Shown: positions 44,121-52,542, counted from the stretch's first letter. The stretch: 64,000 nucleotides of DNA from Pseudoalteromonas apostichopi (GCF_030297135.1 NZ_AP028065.1:2108001-2172000), one strand, 5' to 3'. Notes: generated by a model not told the origin, from the letters alone. Made by a program: numbers and translations.

Positions 44121-44149
44121 CAAACCACTTTTTAGCTAAAGTGGTTTGC
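44120..44149. terminator. Hairpin between convergent thiF and psd
   Basis: GCAAACCACTTT and AAAGTGGTTTGC form a 12-bp stem. No clear T tract follows on either strand, so it is probably a shared 3'-end structure. Confidence 0.55.
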
Positions 44150-44158
44150 TTGGGTATA

Positions 44159-45025
44159 TTAGTCGTTAATTTTCGCAAATGGTGTGCCCATGCGCGTCAC
44201 TGTTTCAGGGTGTTGATCTGATAAGAACTCAGCTTGATTTGCACCCCAAGCTAATATAACAGTAGAGCCTAATTTAAAGCGGCCCATTTCTTCACCCTTC
44301 TTAAGGGTAATTGCATTGTCACCTTCAGTTGGGTAATTCCAACTAAATACATCTTTACCCGCTGGTGGCGTTACTGTGCCTGCCCAGATAGTCTCAATGC
44401 TAGCAACAATTGTCGCACCAACAAGTACCATAGCTAGCGGACCAATTTCGGTCTCGAATATAGCCACGACACGCTCGTTACGAGCAAATAGGTTAGGAAC
44501 ATTTTGTGCTGTTAACGGGTTAACCGAAAATAAATCACCCGGTACGTAGATCATTTTGCTCAGCGTACCATCAACAGGCATGTGAATACGGTGGTAATCT
44601 TTAGGTGCTAAGTAAATAGTCGCAAACTTACCGCCTAAAAACGGCGCAGTGTCTTCTTCATTGCCGCCAAGTAACGCTTGTAAGCTGTAGTCATGACCTT
44701 TGGCTTGAATGATTTGACCGTCTACTACATCGCCTAATTGGCTTATTGCACCATCAACTGGGTGAGCAACAATGTCGCTTTCCTCAGCAAGTGGACGAAT
44801 ACCTTCTTTTAATGGGCGAGTGAAAAACTCATTAAAAGTTTTGTAATGAGCTGGATCTGGGTATTTAGCCTCACTCATATCAATTTTGTATTGTTTGATA
44901 AACAATTTAATCAAGGCCGTTGTTAAGCCACCCGCTTTTGCTGCTGCTAACTTGCCAACCATGCGCGAAATGAAATGTTTTGGCATGGCATATTGCATAG
45001 CAATTTTGAATTTATCTAAACTCAC
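44159..45025 (-). CDS. psd: Phosphatidylserine decarboxylase proenzyme
   Basis: 288 residues. Makes phosphatidylethanolamine at the inner membrane. The self-cleavage site LGST (252-255, pyruvoyl from Ser254) is intact, with the Asp91/His147 charge relay in HPVDGAIS and HRIHMP. It uses a GTG start at 45025 preceded by AGGAAATAACAA. It lies 18 bp after rsgA and is likely co-transcribed with it, an order common in gammaproteobacteria. Confidence 0.95.
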   Translation of the reverse strand: MSLDKFKIAMQYAMPKHFISRMVGKLAAAKAGGLTTALIKLFIKQYKIDMSEAKYPDPAHYKTFNEFFTRPLKEGIRPLAEESDIVAHPVDGAISQLGDVVDGQIIQAKGHDYSLQALLGGNEEDTAPFLGGKFATIYLAPKDYHRIHMPVDGTLSKMIYVPGDLFSVNPLTAQNVPNLFARNERVVAIFETEIGPLAMVLVGATIVASIETIWAGTVTPPAGKDVFSWNYPTEGDNAITLKKGEEMGRFKLGSTVILAWGANQAEFLSDQHPETVTRMGTPFAKIND

Positions 45026-45043
45026 TTGTTATTTCCTAAATAG

Positions 45044-46102
45044 TTATACGCGAGGAGCGCGTGCACCAGCACGGCCGTCGGCCATAGTTTCTAAAATTCG
45101 GTGGTAACTGTCAAAACGAAGTTCTGAAATTTCACCATCATCAACAGCTTGGCGAATTATACAGCCAGGATCGTTTAAGTGCTTACAATCACGAAAACGA
45201 CAGCCACCAATAAAATCACGGAACTCTTTAAAGCACCAAGTAACGCGCTCAACATCTAAATGCCATAAGCCAAACTCACGAATTCCTGGTGAGTCGATAA
45301 GGTTACCGCCACTTGGTAAATGGTGTAATCGCGATACGGTGGTTGTATGCTGGCCAAGGCCGCTGTTTTCAGAGACTTCTTGAGTTAAAATTTCAGCGTC
45401 GGGTAGCACTGTATTGACTAAGGTTGATTTACCCACACCGCTTTGACCAACAAAAATACTGTTTTTATCTACCAGCTTTTGTTTTAGCTCATCTATGCCA
45501 TGACCTGTTTTATTACTGACTAACAGTACTTGGTAACCAAGGTCGCGATAGATATCGAGAATTTCATCAATAAAAGCAAGGCCTTCATCGTCTATTAAAT
45601 CTATTTTGTTAAGTACCAAAATAGGCTCAATACCCATGTCTTCACAGGCAACTAAATAACGGTCAATAATGTTTGGCGTAAACTCAGGAAGCACAGCTGA
45701 GACCATTAAAATTTGGTCGATATTTGCAGCGACTACTTTGACACCGTCATAAAAGTCGGGGCGTGTCAGTTGTGAGCGGCGCTCATGAGTTGCTTCAATA
45801 ACGCCAGCTAAGTCGCCTTCGCTGACTTTTGCACGGCGAAAAATAACCTCGTCACCACAGACAAGGCTTGATACTGTTCGCCGTATATTACAACGTAATA
45901 CTTCACCTGACTCGATTTCGATGTCGGCATGTTGACCAAATCTACTTATTACAACTGCATTTTCGGCAGGGCCTAAATTATCATTTTGCCATTGCACTGC
46001 AGCCCCTTTCTGTTGCTTTTTATCTGCATTAGAGAGGCGTTTTTGGTGATTGGCCTTAATTCGACGTGATTGGCCTTTACTTAATTTCTTTTGTTTTGCC
46101 AC
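45044..46102 (-). CDS. rsgA: Ribosome small subunit-dependent GTPase A
   Basis: 352-residue 30S maturation GTPase with circularly permuted motifs: an OB domain first, then NKID (165-168, G4), GQSGVGKST (219-227, G1), DSPG (270-273, G3), and a C-terminal zinc site C301, C306, H308, C314 in CRFRDCKHLNDPGC. The basic N-terminal tail (MAKQKKLSKGQSRRIK) is typical of gammaproteobacterial forms. It is divergent from orn, the conserved neighbour in this group. Confidence 0.95.
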   Translation of the reverse strand: MAKQKKLSKGQSRRIKANHQKRLSNADKKQQKGAAVQWQNDNLGPAENAVVISRFGQHADIEIESGEVLRCNIRRTVSSLVCGDEVIFRRAKVSEGDLAGVIEATHERRSQLTRPDFYDGVKVVAANIDQILMVSAVLPEFTPNIIDRYLVACEDMGIEPILVLNKIDLIDDEGLAFIDEILDIYRDLGYQVLLVSNKTGHGIDELKQKLVDKNSIFVGQSGVGKSTLVNTVLPDAEILTQEVSENSGLGQHTTTVSRLHHLPSGGNLIDSPGIREFGLWHLDVERVTWCFKEFRDFIGGCRFRDCKHLNDPGCIIRQAVDDGEISELRFDSYHRILETMADGRAGARAPRV

Positions 46103-46224
46103 TTTTGGCCCATAACTTGATTAAATGTCGGGCTTTTTGAAAAAAAAGCTTTAGGTCGACTGATGATACTAATATGATATATCTAAATGCGTTGGATCTA
46201 AAGGAAAGCACCGCTAAGGTAACT

Positions 46225-46770
46225 ATGTCTTTTCATAAATCAAATCTTATCTGGCTCGACCTGGAAATGACTGGCCTCGAACCAGCAACAGATAAAATAC
46301 TCGAAATTGCCACTGTTGTCACCGACAGTGATTTAAACATCTTGGCTGAAGGCCCTGTTATTGCTATTCATCAAAGTGATGAACTGCTTAATGGCATGGA
46401 CGAGTGGTGTACGACTCAGCACGGACAATCAGGTTTAACAGCTCGCTGTAAAGCCAGCACATTCACTGAACAAGATGCTATTGATCAAACATTGGCATTT
46501 TTAAAGCAATGGGTACCTGCGGGTGCTTCGCCTATGTGTGGTAATTCTATCGGCCAAGACCGCCGCTTTATGAATAAGTACATGCCTGAATTGGAAGACT
46601 ACTTTCACTACCGTAACCTTGATGTGAGTACCGTTAAAGAGCTTGCACGTCGTTGGAAACCTGACGTACTAGCGCAAGTGAACAAAAAAGGTTCACATCT
46701 AGCCCTCGACGATATCAAAGATTCGATCATGGAATTAAAGATTTACCAAGAAAAATTCTTTAATTTGTAA
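46225..46770 (+). CDS. orn: Oligoribonuclease
   Basis: 181-residue DEDDh 3'-5' exonuclease that degrades 2-5 nt RNAs (and pGpG from c-di-GMP turnover). WLDLEMTGLEP carries the first D/E pair, GNSIGQDRRFM and YRNLDVSTVKEL the others. The ATG at 46225 (MSFHKSNLIW) follows AAGG; sequence upstream to 46174 is open but not family-like. A tRNA promoter begins just after its stop. Confidence 0.96.
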   Translation: MSFHKSNLIWLDLEMTGLEPATDKILEIATVVTDSDLNILAEGPVIAIHQSDELLNGMDEWCTTQHGQSGLTARCKASTFTEQDAIDQTLAFLKQWVPAGASPMCGNSIGQDRRFMNKYMPELEDYFHYRNLDVSTVKELARRWKPDVLAQVNKKGSHLALDDIKDSIMELKIYQEKFFNL

Positions 46771-46777
46771 AAAACAT

Positions 46778-46805
46778 TTGCAAACACATCGGATTATTGT
46801 AGAAT
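46778..46805 (+). promoter_or_regulatory. Promoter of the tRNA-Gly array
   Basis: TTGCAA (-35) and TAGAAT (-10) with a 16-bp spacer and a GC-rich CCTGCCCCGC discriminator typical of stringently controlled stable RNA. The transcript would begin with a long hairpin (CTTAAGAC...GTCTTTAAG enclosing AACCCC/GGGGTT, 46815-46854) before the first repeat. Confidence 0.75.
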
Positions 46806-46863
46806 CCTGCCCCGCTTAAGACGTTAACCCCCGCGGGGTTGGTATGTCTTTAAGTAATTGAAT

Positions 46864-47025
46864 GCGGCACTAGCTCAGTTGCCAGAACGTTTCACCGCAA
46901 CCTTCAGGTTGTGCGACAACGGACAAATTACTGACTACTTAAAAGCGGCACTAGCTCAGTTGCCAGAACGTTTCACCGCAGCCTTCAGGTTGTGCGACAA
47001 CGGACAAATTACTGACTACTTAAAA
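46864..47025 (+). repeat. Two tandem 81-bp tRNA-Gly-derived chimeric repeats
   Basis: 46864-46944 and 46945-47025 are 81-bp tandem copies differing at one base (CGCAACC versus CGCAGCC). Each begins with the first 18 nt of the tRNA-Gly that follows (GCGGCACTAGCTCAGTTG). Each then has unrelated sequence including a shortened anticodon-like hairpin (CAACC-TTCA-GGTTG in the first copy) and no T-arm or acceptor 3' strand. They cannot fold as tRNAs. They lie between the tRNA promoter and the first true tRNA with no gap, so they should be transcribed as part of the precursor. An open frame crosses them by chance. Confidence 0.85.
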
Positions 47026-47101
47026 GCGGCACTAGCTCAGTTGGTAGAGCGCAACCTTGCCAAGGTTGAGGTCACGAGTTCGAGCCTCGTGTGCCGCTCC
47101 A
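47026..47101 (+). tRNA. tRNA-Gly(GCC), copy 1
   Basis: 76 nt with encoded CCA: acceptor GCGGCAC/GTGCCGC, D-arm, anticodon loop TTGCCAA (GCC), T-arm ACGAG-TTCGAGC-CTCGT. It directly abuts the second 81-bp repeat. Confidence 0.97.
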
Positions 47102-47202
47102 ATTTCTCACCAAAAGAAATTGGCTTAAGTTTCGAGGGGAAAGTTGAAAGCACCAAGCTATTCCAACTTTTAACTTGAGTCTTATAACTAGTAACTTATT
47201 GT

Positions 47203-47278
47203 GCGGCACTAGCTCAGTTGGTAGAGCGCAACCTTGCCAAGGTTGAGGTCACGAGTTCGAGCCTCGTGTGCCGCTCCA
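47203..47278 (+). tRNA. tRNA-Gly(GCC), copy 2
   Basis: Identical to copy 1 and placed exactly 177 bp after it; the spacer is also identical to the next one. Confidence 0.97.
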
Positions 47279-47379
47279 ATTTCTCACCAAAAGAAATTGG
47301 CTTAAGTTTCGAGGGGAAAGTTGAAAGCACCAAGCTATTCCAACTTTTAACTTGAGTCTTATAACTAGTAACTTATTGT

Positions 47380-47455
47380 GCGGCACTAGCTCAGTTGGTA
47401 GAGCGCAACCTTGCCAAGGTTGAGGTCACGAGTTCGAGCCTCGTGTGCCGCTCCA
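47380..47455 (+). tRNA. tRNA-Gly(GCC), copy 3
   Basis: Identical to copies 1 and 2, again at a 177-bp interval. The spacer after it has diverged. Confidence 0.97.
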
Positions 47456-47564
47456 ATTTCTCACCAAAAGAAATTGATATAAGTTTCAAGGGGAAAGTTG
47501 AAAGCTCCAAGCTATTCAAACTTGTAACTTGAATCTTGTAACTAGAAACTAGAAACTATTTGAT

Positions 47565-47640
47565 GCGGCACTAGCTCAGTTGGTAGAGCGCAACCTTGCC
47601 AAGGTTGAGGTCACGAGTTCGAGCCTCGTGTGCCGCTCCA
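47565..47640 (+). tRNA. tRNA-Gly(GCC), copy 4
   Basis: Identical tRNA at a 185-bp interval; last of the array. No strong terminator is evident immediately after it. Confidence 0.97.
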
Positions 47641-47717
47641 ATCTCTAAAAAATCCCAAAAACACTTTCTTAAATAATTTAGTTAAAGCCAAGTTTTGCTT
47701 ACAGCTTAAAGTTAGTT

Positions 47718-48143
47718 TTAGATCTGACCTTGGATCGTGGCGACAATGCGTCTAGCGCCACCATGGTCACGGTGTTCACCTAAATAGATGCCTTGCCATG
47801 TGCCTAGCATTAAGCGGCCTTGGTTAATAGGTATGGTGAGTTCAGCACCTAATGTACTGCTTTTTATGTGGGCTGGCATGTCGTCATCACCTTCATAATC
47901 ATGACGATAATAACTTTGTCGTTCTGGTACAAAGTGATTGAAGTGACTTTCCATATCCATTCGCACAGTAGGATCGGCATTTTCGTTAATTGTTAAGCTT
48001 GCAGACGTATGCTGAATGAACAGGTGTAATAAGCCTACTTTGTATTGCGTTATTTCAGGAAGTTGACGAAGTAGCTCGTCATCAATGATGTGAAAGCCTC
48101 GCGAACGAGGCTTCAATTGAATGATTTTTTGCTGCCAGCTCAT
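47718..48143 (-). CDS. YjbQ/UPF0047 family protein
   Basis: 141 residues. LLHLFIQHTSASLTINENADPTVRMD and GTWQGIYLGEHRDHGGARR define the UPF0047/YjbQ fold. The family was described as a 'secondary thiamine-phosphate synthase' from complementation, but its real reaction is uncertain. The conserved HTSASL and GEHRDH histidines look like a metal or phosphate site. It overlaps cheX by 4 nt (ATGA). Its closeness to the thiamine operon, 3.6 kb away, may be coincidental. Confidence 0.88.
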   Translation of the reverse strand: MSWQQKIIQLKPRSRGFHIIDDELLRQLPEITQYKVGLLHLFIQHTSASLTINENADPTVRMDMESHFNHFVPERQSYYRHDYEGDDDMPAHIKSSTLGAELTIPINQGRLMLGTWQGIYLGEHRDHGGARRIVATIQGQI

Positions 48144-48607
48144 AGTTTATCAAAGCTAACTTCAATATTGGCGTTACCATCAGCAGAAGTGAATGGAATT
48201 AACACCTTGGCACCTTCACATTTATGAGCGATTGTATGTCCTTTACCAGACACGACAACTGGCGTAGCCATATCAAACTCATAGCCTTTTTCGCCGAGTA
48301 AGTTTTTAGCGCCACCTGTCACCATGTTAGTAATTTCACCTACCATGTCGGTTACTTCTTCGTTCACCGTATCAGGGCGTTCACCTAGCATTCTTTCCAT
48401 AATGGTTAGTGCCAGATTTTCATCAAAGGTGATTGAAAGTGAACCTTTAGTTTGTGGGCCAACCATACCAATCAAACCTGATACATCGCCACGGGCTAAT
48501 TCATCTTTTTTTAAACTAGGTTTGCCCGGCTTTAATTCTGTTTGAGCCATGGTGCTCAATACATTTAATAATGATGATAAAAAAGGGTTGATGAACTCCA
48601 CATTCAT
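48140..48607 (-). CDS. cheX: CheX-type chemotaxis phosphatase
   Basis: 155 residues. The CheX/CheC catalytic motif ExxN is present as Glu91/Asn94 in DMVGEITNMVTGGAKN, followed by the KNLLGEKGYEFDMATP strand. CheX dephosphorylates CheY-P. No other chemotaxis gene is nearby, so this is an orphan that may act on a remote CheY or on another receiver-domain protein. ATG 48607; it leads a two-gene operon with yjbQ. Confidence 0.85.
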   Translation of the reverse strand: MNVEFINPFLSSLLNVLSTMAQTELKPGKPSLKKDELARGDVSGLIGMVGPQTKGSLSITFDENLALTIMERMLGERPDTVNEEVTDMVGEITNMVTGGAKNLLGEKGYEFDMATPVVVSGKGHTIAHKCEGAKVLIPFTSADGNANIEVSFDKL

Positions 48608-48680
48608 TATTTAATTTCCCTTAGGTTTCGAAATGCCATTAATCATACTTTAAGTGTAGTGGTTGTTTCAAACACCGCAC

Positions 48681-49115
48681 TTATTCTTTGCACTTTTCGC
48701 ACTTGCCATGTGCTTCGATAGTTTGTCCTGAGACAATAAATCCACTTTCTGCAGCTAAGTTATTAAGCTCATGAGATATTACTGTTGAATGTAATTCTTT
48801 TACATAACCACAGCTGTCACAAATTAATAATTGTACAGGGTGAATGTGATCAAAATGATGGCACAACATAAATGAGTTGGTGCTTTCAATTTTATGAATA
48901 AAGCCAAGTTCCGATAAGAAATCGAGCGCTCGATAAATAGTGGCTGGTTTTGCGCCTGACTCAGTTAATTTGAGTTGTTCTAATAAGTCATAAGCACCGA
49001 CACCACCCTGCGCACTAGCTAATAGGCGGAATACTTTTTCACGGATAGGTGTGAAACGTGCACCACGATTATCGCATACTTGTTTTGCTTTACTGACGAG
49101 TGATTCTATATTCAT
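48681..49115 (-). CDS. zur: Zinc uptake regulator (Fur family)
   Basis: 144 residues. N-terminal winged helix (RFTPIREKVFRLLASAQG, KPATIYRALDFLSELGFIHKI) and C-terminal dimer domain with two zinc Cys pairs, CDSC and CEKC, plus HHFDHIHPVQ. CKE at the end is usual for Zur. It should repress zinc uptake under zinc sufficiency; no znuABC is in the window. It is divergent from marC with about 95 bp between the starts. In E. coli, zur neighbours dusA, and dusA is 1.5 kb away here. Confidence 0.88.
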   Translation of the reverse strand: MNIESLVSKAKQVCDNRGARFTPIREKVFRLLASAQGGVGAYDLLEQLKLTESGAKPATIYRALDFLSELGFIHKIESTNSFMLCHHFDHIHPVQLLICDSCGYVKELHSTVISHELNNLAAESGFIVSGQTIEAHGKCEKCKE

Positions 49116-49209
49116 CTTCTCTTATCCTTACGCTACCGTGATATACTAACATACTGTATTGTAGTTGCAGTGTTTTTATTCGCTAACACGTTTCAAGGGA
49201 GTTTTCTTA

Positions 49210-49830
49210 ATGAATGAATTGTTAGCTGCGTTCATTTTCTTTTTTGCCGTCATTGATCCGATCGGCACTGTACCCGTTTTTATTGCAGTTACACGCTGGG
49301 ATGATGCTAAATTTAAGCGCAAAGTTGCGTTAAAAGCTGTTGGTGTTTCGGCACTGGTTTTATTGTTTTTCGTTGTGGCTGGTGAGTTACTTTTAGACGC
49401 GATAAATATTCCGCTTTCGGCGTTTCAGATTGCCGGAGGTATTGTTTTATTACTTTTTGCTTTATTGATGATATTCGGTGAAAGTAAACCAGAAACAGAG
49501 ATCAAAAGCGTTCGAGATAGCACTGAAACCGCTATTTTCCCGTTGGCGATACCTTCAATTGCCAGCCCAGGTGCCATGCTAGGTGCGGTATTGATGACCC
49601 GAAATACCGAATACACTTGGTATGAGCAACTTATAACCTCATCGATCATGCTTTCTGTATTAGTAATCGTGCTGGTTTTATTACTGCTTGCTACACATGT
49701 TCATAAGTTAATTGGTGATAGTGGCGCGAGTATCATTAGCCGGGTGATGGGCTTAATTTTATCGTCAGTGGCGGTTACTAATATTTTAGGCGGTATTGCT
49801 CACTACTTTGGTTTAAGTGTTGTCGGCTAG
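49210..49830 (+). CDS. MarC-family inner membrane protein
   Basis: 206 residues with six predicted membrane helices in two threefold sets, FFAVIDPIGTVPVFIAVT near the start and FPLAIPSIASPGAMLGAVL in the middle, both family signatures. ATG 49210 is preceded by AAGGGAG; sequence from 49165 is open but not family-like. MarC proteins were once linked to multiple antibiotic resistance, but that role was not upheld and the function is unknown. Confidence 0.88.
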   Translation: MNELLAAFIFFFAVIDPIGTVPVFIAVTRWDDAKFKRKVALKAVGVSALVLLFFVVAGELLLDAINIPLSAFQIAGGIVLLLFALLMIFGESKPETEIKSVRDSTETAIFPLAIPSIASPGAMLGAVLMTRNTEYTWYEQLITSSIMLSVLVIVLVLLLLATHVHKLIGDSGASIISRVMGLILSSVAVTNILGGIAHYFGLSVVG

Positions 49831-49928
49831 TTTTAATTTAAAGTGCATTTTCAGTGATTTAAACTTTGAATAATTGCCTTCTTTTATCTAACTTTAAAGA
49901 AGGCAATATAAAATTTAAGGAACAAAGA

Positions 49929-50408
49929 ATGCTAATCAAAAATGTCGTCTTATCTGTTTTTCTGATTTTTAGTTTAGGTGCTTGCATGGAGCCGACCTAT
50001 GATAGTGGTAAGCTAAAAGTCATCGAAGTAACAGATCATGATTTTAAAATTAATGGTGAAAGCGCAGTAACCGTGATTGTTGGTCATGCCAATGTGGCGG
50101 AATACAGCTTCTCACTTCGTAAAAGTGATTTAAAGAAAGGCACGCTTCTGCAGTCTGTGTCTGACAGTAATCCAAATGTACGTGCTGATGGTACCTTCTT
50201 TAGTGAATATTATGTGCAATCAAAAGATCATGATACGCGCGCATCAATTGAAATTGTAGAAATGGATCCTGTTGAGAAAGTAGCGCGAATTGCAGTGGGT
50301 GCTAAGCTCGTTAACCTGAAAAACGAAGACTACAAAGAGCTTGAAATCACGGTATTGGAGCTTACAGGACAAAACCTTGAGCATCTTCTAAATGAAGTGA
50401 AGATGTAA
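49929..50408 (+). CDS. Putative lipoprotein, unknown
   Basis: 159 residues from ATG 49929 (AAGGAACAAAG upstream). Lipoprotein signal peptide with lipobox LGAC, Cys19. The mature part is beta-rich: KVIEVTDHDFKINGESAVTV, then VAEYSFSLRKSDLKKG and a C-terminal ELEITVLELTGQN. No known family is recognised. The residues after Cys (MEP) do not give a clear inner-membrane retention signal, so it is probably outer-membrane anchored. Monocistronic by position; an inverted repeat AAGAAGTG...CACTTCTT follows at 50434. Confidence 0.6.
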   Translation: MLIKNVVLSVFLIFSLGACMEPTYDSGKLKVIEVTDHDFKINGESAVTVIVGHANVAEYSFSLRKSDLKKGTLLQSVSDSNPNVRADGTFFSEYYVQSKDHDTRASIEIVEMDPVEKVARIAVGAKLVNLKNEDYKELEITVLELTGQNLEHLLNEVKM

Positions 50409-50644
50409 CTTTTCCATTTTTGCTTATTCATCAAAGAAGTGAGTTTGCAGTACACTTCTTCACCTCTTTTCATCATCAGATCTTTGATTAAGCCATGCCG
50501 TGAGCTTGCTTCGGTGGTATAATGGCTGCAATTTTTCATTTCGGTGCATACCAATGGGGTATGTGTCATCGCTATTTTTAGCGTTCATCGTATTAGGTAA
50601 TTTAAGTTGCAAGTAAATGCATTGATCTTAAAAGGGGCCATGTT

Positions 50645-51622
50645 ATGAGCACAACGACATTAAACCGCCGTTTTTCCGTGGCACCCATGTTAGATTGGAC
50701 TGATCGTCACTGTCGAACCTTTCACCGTAAAATGACTAAGCACGCTGTGCTTTACACTGAGATGGTGACAACAGGCGCTATTTTATTTGGTAAAGGCGAT
50801 TACTTACACTTTAATGAGCATGAAGGGCCAGTCGCATTGCAACTTGGTGGATCAGATCCTGAAGCTTTGGCTAAGTGTGCAAAATTAGCGGCAGAGCGCG
50901 GCTATCATGAAGTTAATTTAAATGTGGGCTGTCCGTCTGATCGCGTGCAAAATGGTCGTTTTGGTGCTTGTTTAATGGCTGAGCCTAAACTGGTTGCTGA
51001 CTGCGTTGCTGCAATGAAGGCCGAAGTGACTATTCCTGTTACGGTTAAAACTCGTATTGGTATTGATGAGCAAGATTCGTATGAGTTTTTATGTGCCTTA
51101 ATAGAAGCAAGTCATGATGTTGGTTGTGATGACTTTATTATTCATGCGCGTAAAGCGTGGTTAAATGGCTTAAGCCCAAAAGAAAATCGTGAGATCCCAC
51201 CTCTTGATTATCCTCGTGTTTATCAGCTGAAAAAAGATTACCCGCAACTACACCTAAGCTTGAATGGTGGCGTGAAAACGATTGCTGATAGTGTGGCGCA
51301 CCTTGAGTATGTTGATGGCATCATGATTGGCCGTGAGGCGTATAGTAATCCGTTTATTTTGTCTGAAGTAGACGAAAATATTTATGGTGATGAAGCCTTT
51401 ACACTGAGTCGCCATCAGGTTGTGCGTGCAATGTATGACTACATTGAAGATGAAATGAGTAAAGGCGCTAACTTTTGGCATATTGCTCGCCACATGTTGG
51501 GGATTTTCCAAGGCCAACCTGGGGCGCGTGGTTTTAGACGCCACCTTTCAGAAAAGGGTCATGGTAAAGCGGCTGATTTATCTGTTATGGATAAAGCCTT
51601 GAGTTTTGTCCCAGAAGCCTAA
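50645..51622 (+). CDS. dusA: tRNA-dihydrouridine(20/20a) synthase DusA
   Basis: 325-residue FMN enzyme reducing uridine in the tRNA D-loop. SVAPMLDWTDRHCR at the start, active-site Cys in NVGCPSDRVQNG, HARKAWLNGLSPKENR and the C-terminal GARGFRRHLSE are DusA rather than DusB/C signatures. ATG 50645 (a TTATG after AGGGGCCATG context). A strong terminator follows, so it is likely monocistronic. Confidence 0.95.
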   Translation: MSTTTLNRRFSVAPMLDWTDRHCRTFHRKMTKHAVLYTEMVTTGAILFGKGDYLHFNEHEGPVALQLGGSDPEALAKCAKLAAERGYHEVNLNVGCPSDRVQNGRFGACLMAEPKLVADCVAAMKAEVTIPVTVKTRIGIDEQDSYEFLCALIEASHDVGCDDFIIHARKAWLNGLSPKENREIPPLDYPRVYQLKKDYPQLHLSLNGGVKTIADSVAHLEYVDGIMIGREAYSNPFILSEVDENIYGDEAFTLSRHQVVRAMYDYIEDEMSKGANFWHIARHMLGIFQGQPGARGFRRHLSEKGHGKAADLSVMDKALSFVPEA

Positions 51623-51636
51623 TCAAATATCCTATT

Positions 51637-51664
51637 AAAAAGCCACATTTCGTGGCTTTTTTTG
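51637..51664 (+). terminator. Terminator of dusA
   Basis: AAAAAGCCAC and GTGGCTTTTT around an ATTTC loop with extra T residues. Confidence 0.92.
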
Positions 51665-51798
51665 ATCCTAAAATTTAGTGAAAAAGTTAATTTTTTAGTC
51701 AAATTAGTTATTTTTCATTCAGTCACTAGTCAGCCAAAATCTCAATAAATCCACTTCAACTGATTGTATTTAAATAATAAATTTTGTTTATTCGTTAG

Positions 51799-51815
51799 TT
51801 GGCACAAGAATTGGA
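51799..51815 (+). promoter_or_regulatory. Sigma-54 promoter of the psp operon
   Basis: TTGGCAC-AAGAA-TTGGA matches the -24/-12 consensus (TGGCAC-N5-TTGCA) except at one -12 base. It lies 43 bp before pspA. Known pspA operons use sigma-54 and the activator PspF; no pspF gene is visible next to it, so the activator is encoded elsewhere. AT-rich upstream sequence with AGTCA repeats (51691-51732) could hold the activator sites. Confidence 0.75.
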
Positions 51816-51857
51816 ATCTCCTAGCTGTATTAACCCAATAATCAACAGGAGAGTCAC

Positions 51858-52532
51858 ATGGGTGTATTAAATCGCGTAAATGACATTATTCAGGCAAACC
51901 TTTCTGCAGCATTAGATAAAGCTGAAGATCCTGAAAAGTTACTTAATCTACTCGTGCAAGAAATGCAGGATGCACTGACTGAATGCCGTGCAACCGCTGC
52001 GACATTTTTAACGCAAGAAAAGCAAATGAAGCGCGAAATCGCAGCTAAACAAGCGAAAGTAGCTGACTGGCAAGCTAAAGCAGAAAAAGCACTAAGTAAA
52101 GATCGTGATGATCTTGCCAAAGCTGCGTTAGTTGAAAAGCAGCGTTTAACGACAGAAATCGAAGCGCAACAAGCTGAAATGGATAAAGTTGCTGAGTCAC
52201 TCGCAAAATTGACAGAAGACTGCCAGCGTTTACAAAACAAGCTTGCGGATGCAAAAGCCAAACAGCTGACTTACATGCAAAAAGAACGCGTTGTTACAGC
52301 ACGTTTAAAGGTTAAAGAGCAGCTGCATAGCAGTAAAGTTGAAGATGCATTAGCACGTTTTGACTACTTAGAGCAGCGCGTTGAAAACATTGAGTCACAA
52401 GTTGAAGCGTATGAACTTACGCAAAGTGATGCCGCAAATTCAACAGCAGCGCAAATTGCTGCCCTTGAGAAAGATGAAGCAATCGATAAACAGCTTGCTG
52501 ATTTAAAAGCAACGATGAAGCAGTCGGCTTAG
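51858..52532 (+). CDS. pspA: Phage shock protein A
   Basis: 224-residue ESCRT-III-like coiled-coil protein that repairs or stabilises the inner membrane under stress. Amphipathic N-terminal helix MGVLNRVNDIIQANLSAALD, DPEKLLNLLVQEMQDAL, and continuous heptads through AAKQAKVADWQAKAEKAL to residue 180. First gene of the operon pspA-pspC-unknown membrane protein, under the sigma-54 promoter; ATG after AGGAGAGTCAC. Confidence 0.95.
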   Translation: MGVLNRVNDIIQANLSAALDKAEDPEKLLNLLVQEMQDALTECRATAATFLTQEKQMKREIAAKQAKVADWQAKAEKALSKDRDDLAKAALVEKQRLTTEIEAQQAEMDKVAESLAKLTEDCQRLQNKLADAKAKQLTYMQKERVVTARLKVKEQLHSSKVEDALARFDYLEQRVENIESQVEAYELTQSDAANSTAAQIAALEKDEAIDKQLADLKATMKQSA

Positions 52533-52542
52533 GAGGTTTATG

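Larger units (their letters stand above)
47026..47556 (+). repeat. 177-bp tandem repeat of tRNA-Gly plus spacer
   Basis: Units begin at 47026, 47203 and 47380. The first two spacers are identical by eye, which points to recent unequal crossing-over; the third spacer has substitutions and an 8-bp longer CTAGAAACTAGAAACTA-type tail. Confidence 0.85.

Noticed and set aside
44120..44149. Classic rho-independent terminator for thiF
   Set aside because: The stem is strong, but no T tract follows on either strand; kept only as a 3'-end hairpin.
46858..47178. 106-codon open frame with an internal protein repeat
   Set aside because: It simply reads through the tRNA-derived repeats and the first tRNA; no ribosome binding site.
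46864..47640. CRISPR-like array
   Set aside because: The repeats are tRNA genes or tRNA-derived units of 76-81 bp, with near-identical rather than unique spacers, and there are no cas genes.
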